Part shown: piece after piece, positions 17,639 through 26,404 of the stretch
How the letters are laid out: every line of letters starts with the position of its first letter
Numbering within the stretch: position 1 is the stretch's first letter
From: Mycobacterium bourgelatii
Lineage (GTDB): Bacteria; Actinomycetota; Actinomycetes; Mycobacteriales; Mycobacteriaceae
Direction of reading: 5' to 3'
DNA length: 64,000 nucleotides
Assembly: GCF_010723575.1 (NCBI RefSeq)
Contig: NZ_BLKZ01000001.1
Coordinates: 682,001-746,000 of the forward strand
Translations under genes and position numbers: made by a program
The notes under the pieces: generated by a model
Database searches by the model: none
The model's input: the letters and a program-made list of their open reading frames with translations, nothing else
What the model was told of the DNA's origin: nothing

Positions 17639-18181
17639 ATGGAGGCTGCGTCCACGGCACCGGTGCTGCGCTACGGCGCGCTGGATCGCGCGCACCTGAC
17701 CAAGCACCTTTACCAACTGGCGAAGCGCGTCGGCGTCGATCGGGTCACCATGCGCGCGCTGGCGGCCGAGGCCGGTACGGCTCCGTCATCGGTCTACTAC
17801 CACGTGCGCGACAAGCGTGAATTGCTCGATTTGCTGATCGAATCGGTGCTCGCTCAAATCGAGGTGCCGCAAAAAGGGGATTGGGAAACGCGGTTGATCG
17901 CGCTGTACACCAACGCTCGAAAAGTGCTCGTCGACGTGCCGGGAATCGCCACCCTGCTGCAGGAACACCCGCACACGGCCGCGGCCACCGAGATGGACCG
18001 AGCGGCACGCGCCATCCTGGGCGAATGCGGCCTGCGGAAAAGGCAATTCGAAGCGGCGCACGCAGCCTTGTACATCCACCTGCTGGGTTCGGTGCAGCTC
18101 GCGCAGAGCGACTGGGCATTCGGATACGGGTTGCGCCTGATCCTCGGGGGCCTGCGTAATGTGATGGCGGAGAACTCATGA
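17639..18181 (+). CDS. TetR-family transcriptional regulator
   Basis: A protein of 180 residues with an N-terminal helix-turn-helix of TetR type: VTMRALAAEAGTAPSSVYYHV followed by RDKRELLDLL. The C-terminal domain resembles TetR_C. Its stop overlaps the P450 start (ATGA at 18178-18181), so it is cotranscribed with and probably represses the P450. A repeated dyad just upstream is its likely binding site. The effector is unknown. Confidence 0.92.
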   Translation: MEAASTAPVLRYGALDRAHLTKHLYQLAKRVGVDRVTMRALAAEAGTAPSSVYYHVRDKRELLDLLIESVLAQIEVPQKGDWETRLIALYTNARKVLVDVPGIATLLQEHPHTAAATEMDRAARAILGECGLRKRQFEAAHAALYIHLLGSVQLAQSDWAFGYGLRLILGGLRNVMAENS

Positions 18182-19401
18182 CCAACACGGCCGTTGACCT
18201 CGCGCAGCCGGCGATCTGGGCGTCCCGATTCCCCGACGATCTGTTTGCCGAACTGCGGGCGCAGACCCCGGTCTTCCACCAGCGACTCACCGACGACGTG
18301 AAATCGGCGGTGGGACGCGAATTCTGGGTGTGCACCAAACACGCCGACGTTGCCCGGGTGCACCGGGATTACGAATCGTTCACCGCGACCCGCGGCCCGT
18401 TGATCCAAGACGTGCCGTTGTTCGACGCCTATCCGGCCATCGTGAGCCTGGACCCGCCCGATCACACCGTGCGCCGCAGGGTCATCACGCGCGCGTTCAC
18501 CCCGCGGGCGGTGGCCAAATTGGAGGACGGCATTCGCCACCGCGCGAAGGCGTTGGCCGGCGCATTGCTGGAGGCCGGCGGCGGAGATTTCGTGGATCTG
18601 GCTGCCGGGCTGCCCATCTCGGTGATTGGTGACATTGTGGGCATCCCGGAATCGGACCGGCCGCACGTGTTCAGCCTGATCGAGTTGGTGGTGAAAACCA
18701 CGGGCGGACAGATGTTGGTGCCCGACGGAGGCGACGTCAAGCCCTTCCTGGAGTTGTTCCAGTACGCCAGCGCGCTGACCGCCCGCAAACGTGAGCATCC
18801 CGAGGACGACATCTGGAGCGTGTTGTGCACCACCAAGATCACGGACCCATCGGGTGAGAGCTTCCTACTCCCGTCCAACGAACTTGAGATCTTCTTTTTC
18901 GTTCTCGGGTTGGCGGGCGCGGACACCACGCGAAATGCGTTGTGCGACGGCATCCGGGCCTTTGTGGCCAACCCGGATCAGATCGCGATTTATCGGTCCG
19001 AGCCTGGGGCGCGGCACACGGCGGTCGAAGAGGTGATCCGGTATTCCACGCCCATCATGTTCTGGGTGCGGGGCGCAACCAAGGACGTCGTGTTGGGGGA
19101 CACGATGATCCCCGAGGGCGCGCGCGTGGTGACGATGTTGCGCTCGGCGAACCGCGACGAGGATGTGTTCGAGGATCCCTACCGCTTCGACATCCGGCGG
19201 GATCCCAACCCACACCAGTCATTCGGCGGCGGCGGTGCCCATCACTGCCTGGGCGCGATGCTGGCGCGCGCCGAGGTCAGGGCCGCGCTTGACGAAATCC
19301 TGTTGCACACCAACGACATCGAGATCGGCGAGCCGACCATGACGTTGCCCAACCTGACCAACAACATGACCGTCTACGACTCACTGCCGATCCGCCTGTA
19401 G
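18178..19401 (+). CDS. Cytochrome P450 monooxygenase
   Basis: A soluble bacterial P450 of 407 residues. Visible are the I-helix oxygen-activation motif GLAGADTTRN, the K-helix ExxR in EEVIRY, and the haem-binding loop FGGGGAHHCLG with the axial ligand C357. No redox partner is encoded next to it. It is cotranscribed with tetR. Its last 21 bp overlap the 3' end of the convergent metallo-beta-lactamase-fold gene. The substrate is unknown; the CYP family cannot be assigned by eye. Confidence 0.94.
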   Translation: MTNTAVDLAQPAIWASRFPDDLFAELRAQTPVFHQRLTDDVKSAVGREFWVCTKHADVARVHRDYESFTATRGPLIQDVPLFDAYPAIVSLDPPDHTVRRRVITRAFTPRAVAKLEDGIRHRAKALAGALLEAGGGDFVDLAAGLPISVIGDIVGIPESDRPHVFSLIELVVKTTGGQMLVPDGGDVKPFLELFQYASALTARKREHPEDDIWSVLCTTKITDPSGESFLLPSNELEIFFFVLGLAGADTTRNALCDGIRAFVANPDQIAIYRSEPGARHTAVEEVIRYSTPIMFWVRGATKDVVLGDTMIPEGARVVTMLRSANRDEDVFEDPYRFDIRRDPNPHQSFGGGGAHHCLGAMLARAEVRAALDEILLHTNDIEIGEPTMTLPNLTNNMTVYDSLPIRL

Positions 19402-20313
19402 CGGCTCGATGTCTAGCCACTGATCGACGTCGAAGTGGTCGTCGACGGCGCGCAGCCTCGCGCCGCCACGACCGGGATAGTGCGCGGGGATGACGGTGGC
19501 CCCGGCGCGTGCGGCCTCGGTGAAGATGCGGTGGCGGGTGGCCGCCGCCGCGGATGCGTCGATGTCGAAGGCGCACGCGTCGCCGGGTCGACGCACCTGC
19601 AGCGGGCTGTGCGTGAGGTCGCCGACGAAGACCGCCGGCTCGCCCGCGTCCAGCCACAGCACCGACGAACCGGGCGTGTGTCCCGGCGCCAGTCGCAGTC
19701 GTAGCGACGGGCTGATCTGGTAGTCATCGGACCATTGCACGACCTGTCCCGCCTCGTCGACCGGTACGACGCTGTCCTCGAACACCAACCGATCGCCGCG
19801 CCGCGCGAGTTCCTCTTGTTCGTTGCGCGGCGACTGACGCGCGGCGGTCCCGTCTGGGTGAAAGTGTTGGTAGTCGGGTGCGGGCACCAGGTAGCGGGCG
19901 TTGGGAAACGTCGGCACCCATGCGCCGTTCTCCAGCATCGTGTTCCACCCGACGTGGTCGGAGTGGACGTGGGTGTTGATCACCACGTCGACGGCGTTGC
20001 GGTTCACGCCCGCCGACCGCAACGCATTGAGGAACCCGGTCCGCAGGTGATCCAACGGCGGCATGTGCGGGCGCGAGCGGTCATTCCCGACACCGGTATC
20101 CACCACCACGGTCAGCCCGTCGACCTCGATGACCCAGCTCTGGATCGCGACGTGCCACAGGTTGGCGTCGGGATCGAAGAAGTCCGGAACCAAGAGGTCG
20201 GCGTGGTCGCGCCAACCCGATGGAGGCGTGTGCGGGAAGGTGCGGGTCGGCAGGTCGAAGCGCAGCTCCAGCACCCGGGTGACGCTGGCGCGCCCCATCT
20301 GGATTCGGTTCAT
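19381..20313 (-). CDS. Metallo-beta-lactamase-fold hydrolase
   Basis: A protein of 310 residues with the two-metal signature NTHVHSDHVG (H115, H117, D119, H120), an Asp-containing VGDLTHSP strand, GHTPGSS and a C-terminal PAHYPG His. The fold covers lactonases, glyoxalase II and many esterases; it resembles quorum-lactonase-like members in layout, but this is only suggestive. The ATG at 20313 is chosen because upstream codons overlap fucA with no conservation. It is the third gene of a serA2-fucA-MBL unit, 17 bp after fucA, so it may hydrolyse a sugar lactone in the same pathway. Confidence 0.88.
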   Translation of the reverse strand: MNRIQMGRASVTRVLELRFDLPTRTFPHTPPSGWRDHADLLVPDFFDPDANLWHVAIQSWVIEVDGLTVVVDTGVGNDRSRPHMPPLDHLRTGFLNALRSAGVNRNAVDVVINTHVHSDHVGWNTMLENGAWVPTFPNARYLVPAPDYQHFHPDGTAARQSPRNEQEELARRGDRLVFEDSVVPVDEAGQVVQWSDDYQISPSLRLRLAPGHTPGSSVLWLDAGEPAVFVGDLTHSPLQVRRPGDACAFDIDASAAAATRHRIFTEAARAGATVIPAHYPGRGGARLRAVDDHFDVDQWLDIEPLQADRQ

Positions 20314-20330
20314 GCTTGGCTCGGTGTTGG

Positions 20331-20984
20331 TTAGGTGTTGGCGCGCAGGTAGCTGTAGACGCCGGCAAAGTTCCGGTTGACGTCCTCCGGAATCGGCACC
20401 GGTCCACCGATTGCCCTTGCGCCCCAGACTATTTGGGCGGTGCGTTCGACCAGTGCGGTGATGTGCATGACCTTGTCCGGGCGGGGGCCTACCGCCACCA
20501 GGCCGTGGTTGGCGATCAACGCGGCGCCGCGGCCCTCCAGCGCCTTGACCGCGTTCACCCCGACGTCGGGCGTGCCAGACCCGGCGTACTCGGTGCAGCG
20601 CACGTCCCCGCCGCAGAAGACGGCGAACTCGTCCACACAGGCGGGGATCGGCTGATGGGCGATGGCGAACATGGTCGCCCACACCGGATGGCTGTGGATC
20701 ACGCTGCCGATGTCGTCGAATGCGCGGTAGCACGCCAGATGCAACTGCATCTCGGTCGACGGCATGCGACCTTCTTTGGCTTGCAGCACAGCGCCGTCCG
20801 GATCCACCAGGACCAGATCGTCGAGGGTCATGTCGGCATAGTCGACCGACGAGGGCGTGATGACCAGATTGCCGTCGGAGCGCCGGGCCGAGATGTTGCC
20901 GGCCGTGCCCTCGACGAGACCGCGACGCAGCATGTCTTTGGCCGCGGCCAGCACTGCTGTCTCCGGGTTTTCCACGAATTTCAT
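20331..20984 (-). CDS. fucA: Class II aldolase (L-fuculose-phosphate aldolase type, Rv0727c-like)
   Basis: A protein of 217 residues of the class II aldolase/adducin family: GTAGNISARR (phosphate binding), VIHSHPVWA with two zinc-ligand His, and LIANHGLVAVG with the third. It would cleave a ketose 1-phosphate to dihydroxyacetone phosphate and an aldehyde. Its start overlaps the stop of the upstream dehydrogenase by 1 nt. The true sugar is uncertain; the fucA name comes from family resemblance. Confidence 0.88.
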   Translation of the reverse strand: MKFVENPETAVLAAAKDMLRRGLVEGTAGNISARRSDGNLVITPSSVDYADMTLDDLVLVDPDGAVLQAKEGRMPSTEMQLHLACYRAFDDIGSVIHSHPVWATMFAIAHQPIPACVDEFAVFCGGDVRCTEYAGSGTPDVGVNAVKALEGRGAALIANHGLVAVGPRPDKVMHITALVERTAQIVWGARAIGGPVPIPEDVNRNFAGVYSYLRANT

Positions 20985-21979
20985 CAGCCCAGCACCTCCG
21001 GGTTGAGGATATGGACGGGCGCGTTGCCCGTCAGCAGCGCCTCCAGATCGTCGGCAACCTGCTGCGCCTGCCGTGCCTCAGTGTTCCACGTGGCCCCGCC
21101 GATGTGCGGGGTCAGTACGACGTTGCTCATTCCCACCAGCGGGTGGTCGGTGGGTAGCCATTCGCCGACGAAGTGATCCAGTCCGGCCGCGGCGACCTTG
21201 CCAGAGCGCAACGCTTCGACCAGCGCATCAGTGTCGTGCAGCTGAGCGCGCGCGGTGTTGAGGAAGACGACGCCGTCACGCATGGCGTCGAACTGCTCGG
21301 CACCGATCATGCCGACGGTGTCGTCGGTGACCGGCGCATGCAGCGACACGACGTCGGACTCGCCCAGCAGCTCGTCCAGGCTGTGCCGGGCCTCGTCGTT
21401 GTACGGATCATGCGCGATCACCCGCATGCCCAATCCGGACAGCCGCCACCGCGTCGCGCGGCCGACGGCGCCCAGGCCCACCAGGCCGGCGGTGAGCCCG
21501 TTGATCTCCCACCCGCGGAACCGCTGGTAAGGGATGGAGCCGTCGCGAAAGATGTTGCCGGACCGCACGTCGGCGTCGGCTGTCACGACGTGGCGGGTGA
21601 CCGACAGCAACAGCGCCACGGTCAACTCGGCCACCGCGTCGGCGTTGCGGGCCGGAGTGTTCAGCACCGGGATGCCGGCGGCGGTCGCGGCGGCGATGTC
21701 GACGTTGTTGGGGTCCCCGCGGGTTGCGGCGATCGCGCGCAGACCTAGTTCCAACACCGGGCCTTTGACCGAATCGCTCTCCACCACAACGATTTCAGCT
21801 GATTCTGCGGCGACCCGCTCGGCCAGTTGCTCGGCACTGTAGATGCGCAACGACTTCTGATCGTGCTCACTTATCCAGGGGTCGTACACCACGTCGGTCA
21901 ACTGCCGGAGTTTGGCGAATCCCGGCCCTCGTAACGGGGCCGTCACCAGAGCGCGCGGTCGAGGAGTCACGTACGCCAA
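20984..21979 (-). CDS. serA2: D-2-hydroxyacid dehydrogenase (phosphoglycerate dehydrogenase-like, Rv0728c)
   Basis: A protein of 331 residues with the NAD-binding fold GLVGLGAVGRATRWRL, catalytic Arg in LNTARA, and a His in VLTPHIGGAT. It lacks the C-terminal ACT/regulatory domains of biosynthetic SerA, so a catabolic hydroxyacid role is more likely. The start is TTG 21979 or GTG 21970; a perfect dyad covers this point. It leads a minus-strand operon with fucA and the MBL hydrolase, and is divergent from the xylB-like kinase. Confidence 0.88.
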   Translation of the reverse strand: MAYVTPRPRALVTAPLRGPGFAKLRQLTDVVYDPWISEHDQKSLRIYSAEQLAERVAAESAEIVVVESDSVKGPVLELGLRAIAATRGDPNNVDIAAATAAGIPVLNTPARNADAVAELTVALLLSVTRHVVTADADVRSGNIFRDGSIPYQRFRGWEINGLTAGLVGLGAVGRATRWRLSGLGMRVIAHDPYNDEARHSLDELLGESDVVSLHAPVTDDTVGMIGAEQFDAMRDGVVFLNTARAQLHDTDALVEALRSGKVAAAGLDHFVGEWLPTDHPLVGMSNVVLTPHIGGATWNTEARQAQQVADDLEALLTGNAPVHILNPEVLG

Positions 21980-21990
21980 TGCTGGCGTAC
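21971..21990. promoter_or_regulatory. Perfect dyad in the serA2-xylB divergent promoter
   Basis: GTACGCCA (21971-21978) and TGGCGTAC (21983-21990) are exact inverted repeats with a 4-bp centre. The right arm overlaps the probable xylB -10 (TACCGT, 21988-21993). The left side reaches the serA2 start. A dimeric repressor bound here could block both operons. Confidence 0.65.
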
Positions 21991-21993
21991 CGT
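21988..21993 (+). promoter_or_regulatory. -10 element of a probable leaderless xylB promoter
   Basis: TACCGT lies 7 nt before the GTG start at 22001, with no ribosome binding site between. Confidence 0.45.
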
Positions 21994-22000
21994 TGCCCGC

Positions 22001-23344
22001 GTGTCACGCACTGATGTCACACTCGGCATCGACATCGGGACCACCGCGGTCAAAGCGGTAGCCGCCGACGAAGACGGTCGCGTGACGGCGCGGGCGCGGG
22101 TTGCGCACCAAGTGCGCGTGCCGCGGCCCGACCAACTCGAGCACGACGCCGAGGAGGCCTGGCGCCGGGCGCCGCTCGCGGCCGTGGAACGGTTGGCCGA
22201 ATCACGGCCGAGCGCCGTGGCGGTGTCCGCGATGGTGCCCTCGATGACCGCCGTGGACAACGACGGACGGCCACTCACCCCGGGGCTGCTGTACGGCGAC
22301 AGCCGGGGCTGGGCGCCGGGCGTCGCCGCGGTCGAACAGCCGCTCCCAGCCGTGGGCGAGGCCACCGAGTTTCTCCGCTGGACTGCTGCCCAGGCGCCGG
22401 GCGCGGCCGGCTACTGGCCGGCGCCCGCGGTGGCCAACCACGCCCTCGGCGGCCAAGCGGTGATCGATTTCGCAACCGCGATCACGACACTCCCCCTGTT
22501 CGACGGGACCGCCTGGAATGCGGCGGCATGCGCCGATTGCGGTGTAACCGTTGACCAAATGCCCCGGGTGGAGAAATTCGGCGCGGCTGTGGGAGAGGTG
22601 CGCACCACCGGTTCGGTGCTGGCGGTGGGAGCGATCGACGCCCTCTGTGAACAACTGGTCGCCGGTGCCGACAACGAGGGCGATGTGCTGGTGCTGTGCG
22701 GCACCACGCTGCTCGTGTGGACGACCATCGCCGGGGTGCGGCAGGTGCCCGGCCTGTGGACCATCCCGCACACGCTGCCCGGCCTGAGCAAGATCGGCGG
22801 CGCCAGCAACGCCGGCGGATTGTTCCTCGATTGGGTCAATCGAGTTGTGGCGCCGGGTGTTTCGCGGGAGCTCGATCCGAAGCGGGTGCCGGTGTGGCTG
22901 CCCTACATTCGTGGCGAGCGCACGCCGTTTCACGATCCGCACCGCCGGGCAGCGCTGCACGGGCTGGACCTCACGCACGACGGCACGTCGTTGCGCCGCG
23001 CCGCCTACGAGGCATCGGCCTTCGTGGTGCGACAGCTCATCGAGTTGAGCGGGGCGCCGGTGGCGCGCATCGTCGCCTCCGGTGGAGGCACCCACGTGCA
23101 GCCCTGGATACAGGCCATCGCGGATGTGACCGGCAGACCGGTGGAAGTGTCCGCCGTCGCCGAAGGTGCCGCGTTGGGGGCGGCCTTTCTGGCTCGGATG
23201 GCGGTCGGCCTGGAATCGTCGATCACCGACGCCGCGCGATGGGCCCGCATCGGCCGCACGGTCGAACCTCAGCCGGGCTGGGTGAGCGCGACCAAGGACC
23301 GCTATCACCGGTTCCTGGAACTCAGTGGATCGAGGCTGGCTTGA
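22001..23344 (+). CDS. xylB: FGGY-family carbohydrate kinase (Rv0729-like)
   Basis: A protein of 447 residues with the FGGY phosphate-binding start LGIDIGTTAVKAVA and a second ATPase-fold motif, IVASGGGTHVQPWIQAIADV, near the C-terminus. It phosphorylates a sugar or polyol with ATP. Annotated as xylulose kinase in M. tuberculosis, but the adjacent hydroxyacid dehydrogenase and class II aldolase suggest another substrate, such as a ketose, tetrose or acid sugar. Divergent from serA2 with 21 bp between. Confidence 0.87.
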   Translation: MSRTDVTLGIDIGTTAVKAVAADEDGRVTARARVAHQVRVPRPDQLEHDAEEAWRRAPLAAVERLAESRPSAVAVSAMVPSMTAVDNDGRPLTPGLLYGDSRGWAPGVAAVEQPLPAVGEATEFLRWTAAQAPGAAGYWPAPAVANHALGGQAVIDFATAITTLPLFDGTAWNAAACADCGVTVDQMPRVEKFGAAVGEVRTTGSVLAVGAIDALCEQLVAGADNEGDVLVLCGTTLLVWTTIAGVRQVPGLWTIPHTLPGLSKIGGASNAGGLFLDWVNRVVAPGVSRELDPKRVPVWLPYIRGERTPFHDPHRRAALHGLDLTHDGTSLRRAAYEASAFVVRQLIELSGAPVARIVASGGGTHVQPWIQAIADVTGRPVEVSAVAEGAALGAAFLARMAVGLESSITDAARWARIGRTVEPQPGWVSATKDRYHRFLELSGSRLA

Positions 23345-23375
23345 CGATCGTTGCGCGGCGGCGGGTACGGCGTTC

Positions 23376-23381
23376 TACGCT
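23376..23381 (+). promoter_or_regulatory. -10 element of a probable leaderless GNAT promoter
   Basis: TACGCT is followed after 6 nt by the ATG at 23388, the pattern of mycobacterial leaderless genes. Confidence 0.45.
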
Positions 23382-23387
23382 AGTGCA

Positions 23388-24053
23388 ATGACCGACCACG
23401 ACCAGACCGCTGTTCGTCGAGAGATTGCCGATGCTCTGCTCGCCGCGCTGGAGCGCCGGCATGAGGTGGCCGACGTGATTGTCGAAGCCAAGAACAAGGC
23501 CGCCGCGGTGGAAGAGATCGTGCGGCTGCTCGGCACGTCCCACGTCGCCGCCGAGGCGGTGATGAGTATGTCGTTCGATCAGCTGACCCAGGATGCGCGC
23601 GCCAAGGTCCTTGCCGAACTAGAGGATTTGAACAAGCAATTGAGCTTCGCGCTCGGGGAACGACCCGCAAGTTCGGGCGAGACCCTGGAGTTGCGCGCGT
23701 TCTCGCCCGCCGAGGACCGTGACATCTTCGCGGCGCGCACCGAGGACATGAAGGCGGCCGGCGACGGATCGGGTCGAGCCGCCGGGTCGGTCGATGACGA
23801 GATCAAGGCTGCGATCAAGCGATTGCACGACGAAGAAGCCGCGTGGTTCGTGGCCATCGATTCCGGTCAAAAGGTCGGATTGGTGTTCGGCGAACTTCTG
23901 CAGGGCGAAGTGAATGTTCGGATTTGGATCCATCCGGATCACCGCAAGAAGGGTTACGGCACTGCCGCTCTGCGTGCTTCGCGCGCGGAGATGGCATGGG
24001 CCTTTCCCGCCGTCCCGATGGTCGTGCGCGCACCGGCGGCCAAGCCCAGCTAG
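23388..24053 (+). CDS. GNAT acetyltransferase with an N-terminal helical region (Rv0730-like)
   Basis: A protein of 221 residues. Residues 1-85 are helical and include FDQLTQDARAKVLAELEDL, which resembles the coiled-coil ends of type II topoisomerase A subunits. The C-terminal part holds a GNAT core with IWIHPDHRKKGYGTAAL, the acetyl-CoA pyrophosphate loop (R/Q-x-x-G-x-G/A form). The ATG at 23388 is preferred because a -10 element sits 6 nt upstream; a TTG-type start before it would add 21 residues. Acceptor unknown. Confidence 0.82.
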   Translation: MTDHDQTAVRREIADALLAALERRHEVADVIVEAKNKAAAVEEIVRLLGTSHVAAEAVMSMSFDQLTQDARAKVLAELEDLNKQLSFALGERPASSGETLELRAFSPAEDRDIFAARTEDMKAAGDGSGRAAGSVDDEIKAAIKRLHDEEAAWFVAIDSGQKVGLVFGELLQGEVNVRIWIHPDHRKKGYGTAALRASRAEMAWAFPAVPMVVRAPAAKPS

Positions 24054-24298
24054 ACCTGCGCCCTCACCTGAGGTTACCGGTCCGGCCGGCGTGGAAGCCA
24101 TTGTGCCCCTTAGCGAAACGGGGTGGTCGCGTCTTGCTGACTCGGTACGCTCCCGCATCCATTGGGGCTGAGCCGGATTGATTTCGCAGGCACCCGATCC
24201 CGGAGTCCCTCCCGCCGGGTAGCTGGTGCGCTGGATGTTCGCCATGGGAGACACCTTGGCTGCCAATGTGTTTGGACCATCGACCGACCCGGGGGGTC

Positions 24299-25192
24299 CT
24301 AACTCTTGGTCGCGGTGACCGCGACGATGTTGCGCAACTGGCCCGTCTCTTCGTCGGGGAACACGCGGCCGTAGTCGGTGAACAGGTCCCGGCGCGCCCG
24401 AGTGCTGACTTCCCAGCCATGGCCAGTCAGGTATTCGACGACGTTGCTGCGTTCGCCGTCGTAGAACAGCCCCGACATGTCGATGTCGCAGCCCAAGTTC
24501 GCCCAGCGCCGGCTGAACTCCCGCGCACGTTCGCTCATGGTCGTCGAGGTGTCGGGATTGAACTCGGTGGCCACCCGGCTCCCGGGTGCGCTCAGCTCGG
24601 TGATGTTGTCGAAGAGCCGGTCCTGGGCTTCGGGCGGTAGATACATCAGCAAGCCTTCCGCGCTCCAAGCGGAGGGTCTTCCGGGGTCGAAACCGTGGCG
24701 CCGCAAGGCGGCGGGCCAGTCGTCGCGCAGATCGATGCTGACCGTTTTCCGGTGGACCGACGGCACTGCGCCCTGCCGTGACATGGCTTCGTTCTTAAAG
24801 GCGATCACCTCGGGCTGGTCGACCTCATAGACCACCGTGCCGCGCCGCCACGACAGCCGGTATGCCCGGGCATCGAGACCGGCGGCCAGGATCACCGACT
24901 GGCGGACGCCGTCCCCGGCAGCGGCGAGGAAGAATTCGTCAAAGAAGCGGGTGCGGACGGCCATTGAATCCGTCATCAACTGCAGGTCGCGTTCGGTGCC
25001 CTCGACCCGCTCGCCGTCGACCAGGCGGGTGAAGTAGTCCAGGCCCACCGCGCGCACCAGCGGCGCCGCGAACGGGTCGTTGATCACCGGGTCGGCATCC
25101 TCGGAGGCCAACGCGCGGGCGGCCGCGACCATGGTGGCCGTCGCACCCACGCTGGAAGCCAGATCCCAGGTGTCTTGGTCACTGCGGGTCAT
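24299..25192 (-). CDS. Class I SAM-dependent methyltransferase, TIGR00027 family (copy 3)
   Basis: A protein of 297 residues: MTRSDQDTWDLASSVGATAT, SVILAAGLDARAYRL, VVYEVDQPEVIAFK and LLMYLPPEAQDRLFDN. It resembles copy 1 in the tail region. GGGAGACCC precedes ATG 25192. It follows copy 4 on the minus strand by 67 bp. The 245 bp between its stop and the GNAT gene hold nothing I can identify. Confidence 0.9.
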   Translation of the reverse strand: MTRSDQDTWDLASSVGATATMVAAARALASEDADPVINDPFAAPLVRAVGLDYFTRLVDGERVEGTERDLQLMTDSMAVRTRFFDEFFLAAAGDGVRQSVILAAGLDARAYRLSWRRGTVVYEVDQPEVIAFKNEAMSRQGAVPSVHRKTVSIDLRDDWPAALRRHGFDPGRPSAWSAEGLLMYLPPEAQDRLFDNITELSAPGSRVATEFNPDTSTTMSERAREFSRRWANLGCDIDMSGLFYDGERSNVVEYLTGHGWEVSTRARRDLFTDYGRVFPDEETGQLRNIVAVTATKS

Positions 25193-25212
25193 GGGGTCTC
25201 CCGACCTTCCTT

Positions 25213-25236
25213 CTGTATTTAGGGCTGTATTTAGGG
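25213..25236 (-). repeat. Tandem 12-bp direct repeat upstream of methyltransferase copy 3
   Basis: CTGTATTTAGGG occurs twice with no spacer. On the coding strand it reads CCCTAAATACAG twice, 21-44 nt before the start of copy 3. Its AT-rich sequence and position suggest a promoter or regulator-binding element. Confidence 0.5.
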
Positions 25237-25259
25237 CGGCTTTGGGAGCCGTCAACGAC

Positions 25260-26195
25260 TTAGGTCAGCTCGGCCCAGACGTAGGCCACCCGGCCGAACG
25301 GGGCATCGTCGCCGTCGATCGGAGGCAGTCCGTGTTCGGCCAGCAGCTCGGCGTCATCGGCGGTGACGGTCCGCCAACCGTGGTCGCCAAGATAGGAAGC
25401 CGCGTCCCTGCGTTGGTCGAAATACACCAGCGCCGCCATGTCGAGTTCCAGGCCGTGCCGTCGCCACCGGTCGGAAACACGATTCATGCGGCCCCGGAGT
25501 TCCTCTTCGTTCAGCTCGTTGATGTCGAGCAGGCCTTCGGTGGCGACCCGGCTGCCCTTCGCGCTCTGGGCGGTGACCTGGTCGAGCAGCCGGTCCTGGG
25601 CTTCGGCCGGCAGATAGCCCAACAGGCCCTCGGCGATCCAGGCTGTGGGCTGGGTGGCGTCGAAACCGGCGGCCTTCAGCGCGGCGGGCCAGTCGTCCCG
25701 CAGGTCAACCGCCACCGTCCGGCGGTCCGCCGTGGGGCTCACCCCCAGGTCGGTCAGCGTCGCGGTCTTGAAGGCGATCACTTCGGGTTGATCGACCTCG
25801 AAGACGGTCGTGCCGGCCGGCCAGGCCAGCCGGAAGGCGCGCGAATCGAGGCCGGCCGCCAGGATGACCGCCTGCCGGATGCCCGCGGCCACCGCGTCCG
25901 TAAAGAAGTCGTCGAAGAACCGGGTGCGTAGCGCCATCGCGTCGGCGAAGCTGCGCAACCCCCTGGCCTCGTCGTCGTCCATCTCCGCCGGGTCCAGTTC
26001 ACCGCTGGCCATCCGGGTGAAGAAGTCGACGCCCACCGCGCGCACCAGCGGCTCGGCGAACTGATCGTGCGCCACCGCGTCGGGATTTCGATTCGCTGCG
26101 GCACGGGCGGCGGCGACCATGGTGGCCGTCAAACCCACACTCGATGCCAGGTCCCAGGTATCGCCCTCAAACCGCGCGCTGCCCACTTGCGTCAT
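25260..26195 (-). CDS. Class I SAM-dependent methyltransferase, TIGR00027 family (copy 4, Rv0731c-like)
   Basis: A protein of 311 residues: MTQVGSARFEGDTWDLASSVG, AVILAAGLDSRAFRL, TVFEVDQPEVIAFK and LLGYLPAEAQDRLLDQ. It is closest in layout to copy 2. It lies just upstream of secY and divergent from it, as Rv0731c does. An AT-rich stretch (about 26217-26240) before the start is a likely promoter. Confidence 0.9.
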   Translation of the reverse strand: MTQVGSARFEGDTWDLASSVGLTATMVAAARAAANRNPDAVAHDQFAEPLVRAVGVDFFTRMASGELDPAEMDDDEARGLRSFADAMALRTRFFDDFFTDAVAAGIRQAVILAAGLDSRAFRLAWPAGTTVFEVDQPEVIAFKTATLTDLGVSPTADRRTVAVDLRDDWPAALKAAGFDATQPTAWIAEGLLGYLPAEAQDRLLDQVTAQSAKGSRVATEGLLDINELNEEELRGRMNRVSDRWRRHGLELDMAALVYFDQRRDAASYLGDHGWRTVTADDAELLAEHGLPPIDGDDAPFGRVAYVWAELT

Positions 26196-26404
26196 TTATG
26201 CCCCTGACGTGTCGTAATCCATTAATTAGCAAATATAATGAAGCGCACACGGGGCCGTCAGCCTGGCGGGCTGGGAAAGACCTGTGCAAACTAGCTGTTA
26301 GTCTCGTACACGATTTGACGCGCTGGAATTGGTCGGGCCGTACGTCCTGGCCTGCGGGAGTGGGCGCGTGATGCAGGAATACCCCCGCTTCGCAGGAGGA
26401 AGAT

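Noticed and set aside
19381..20733. A 450-residue version of the MBL hydrolase
   Set aside because: The first 140 residues overlap fucA on the same strand in another frame. The conserved protein starts at ATG 20313.
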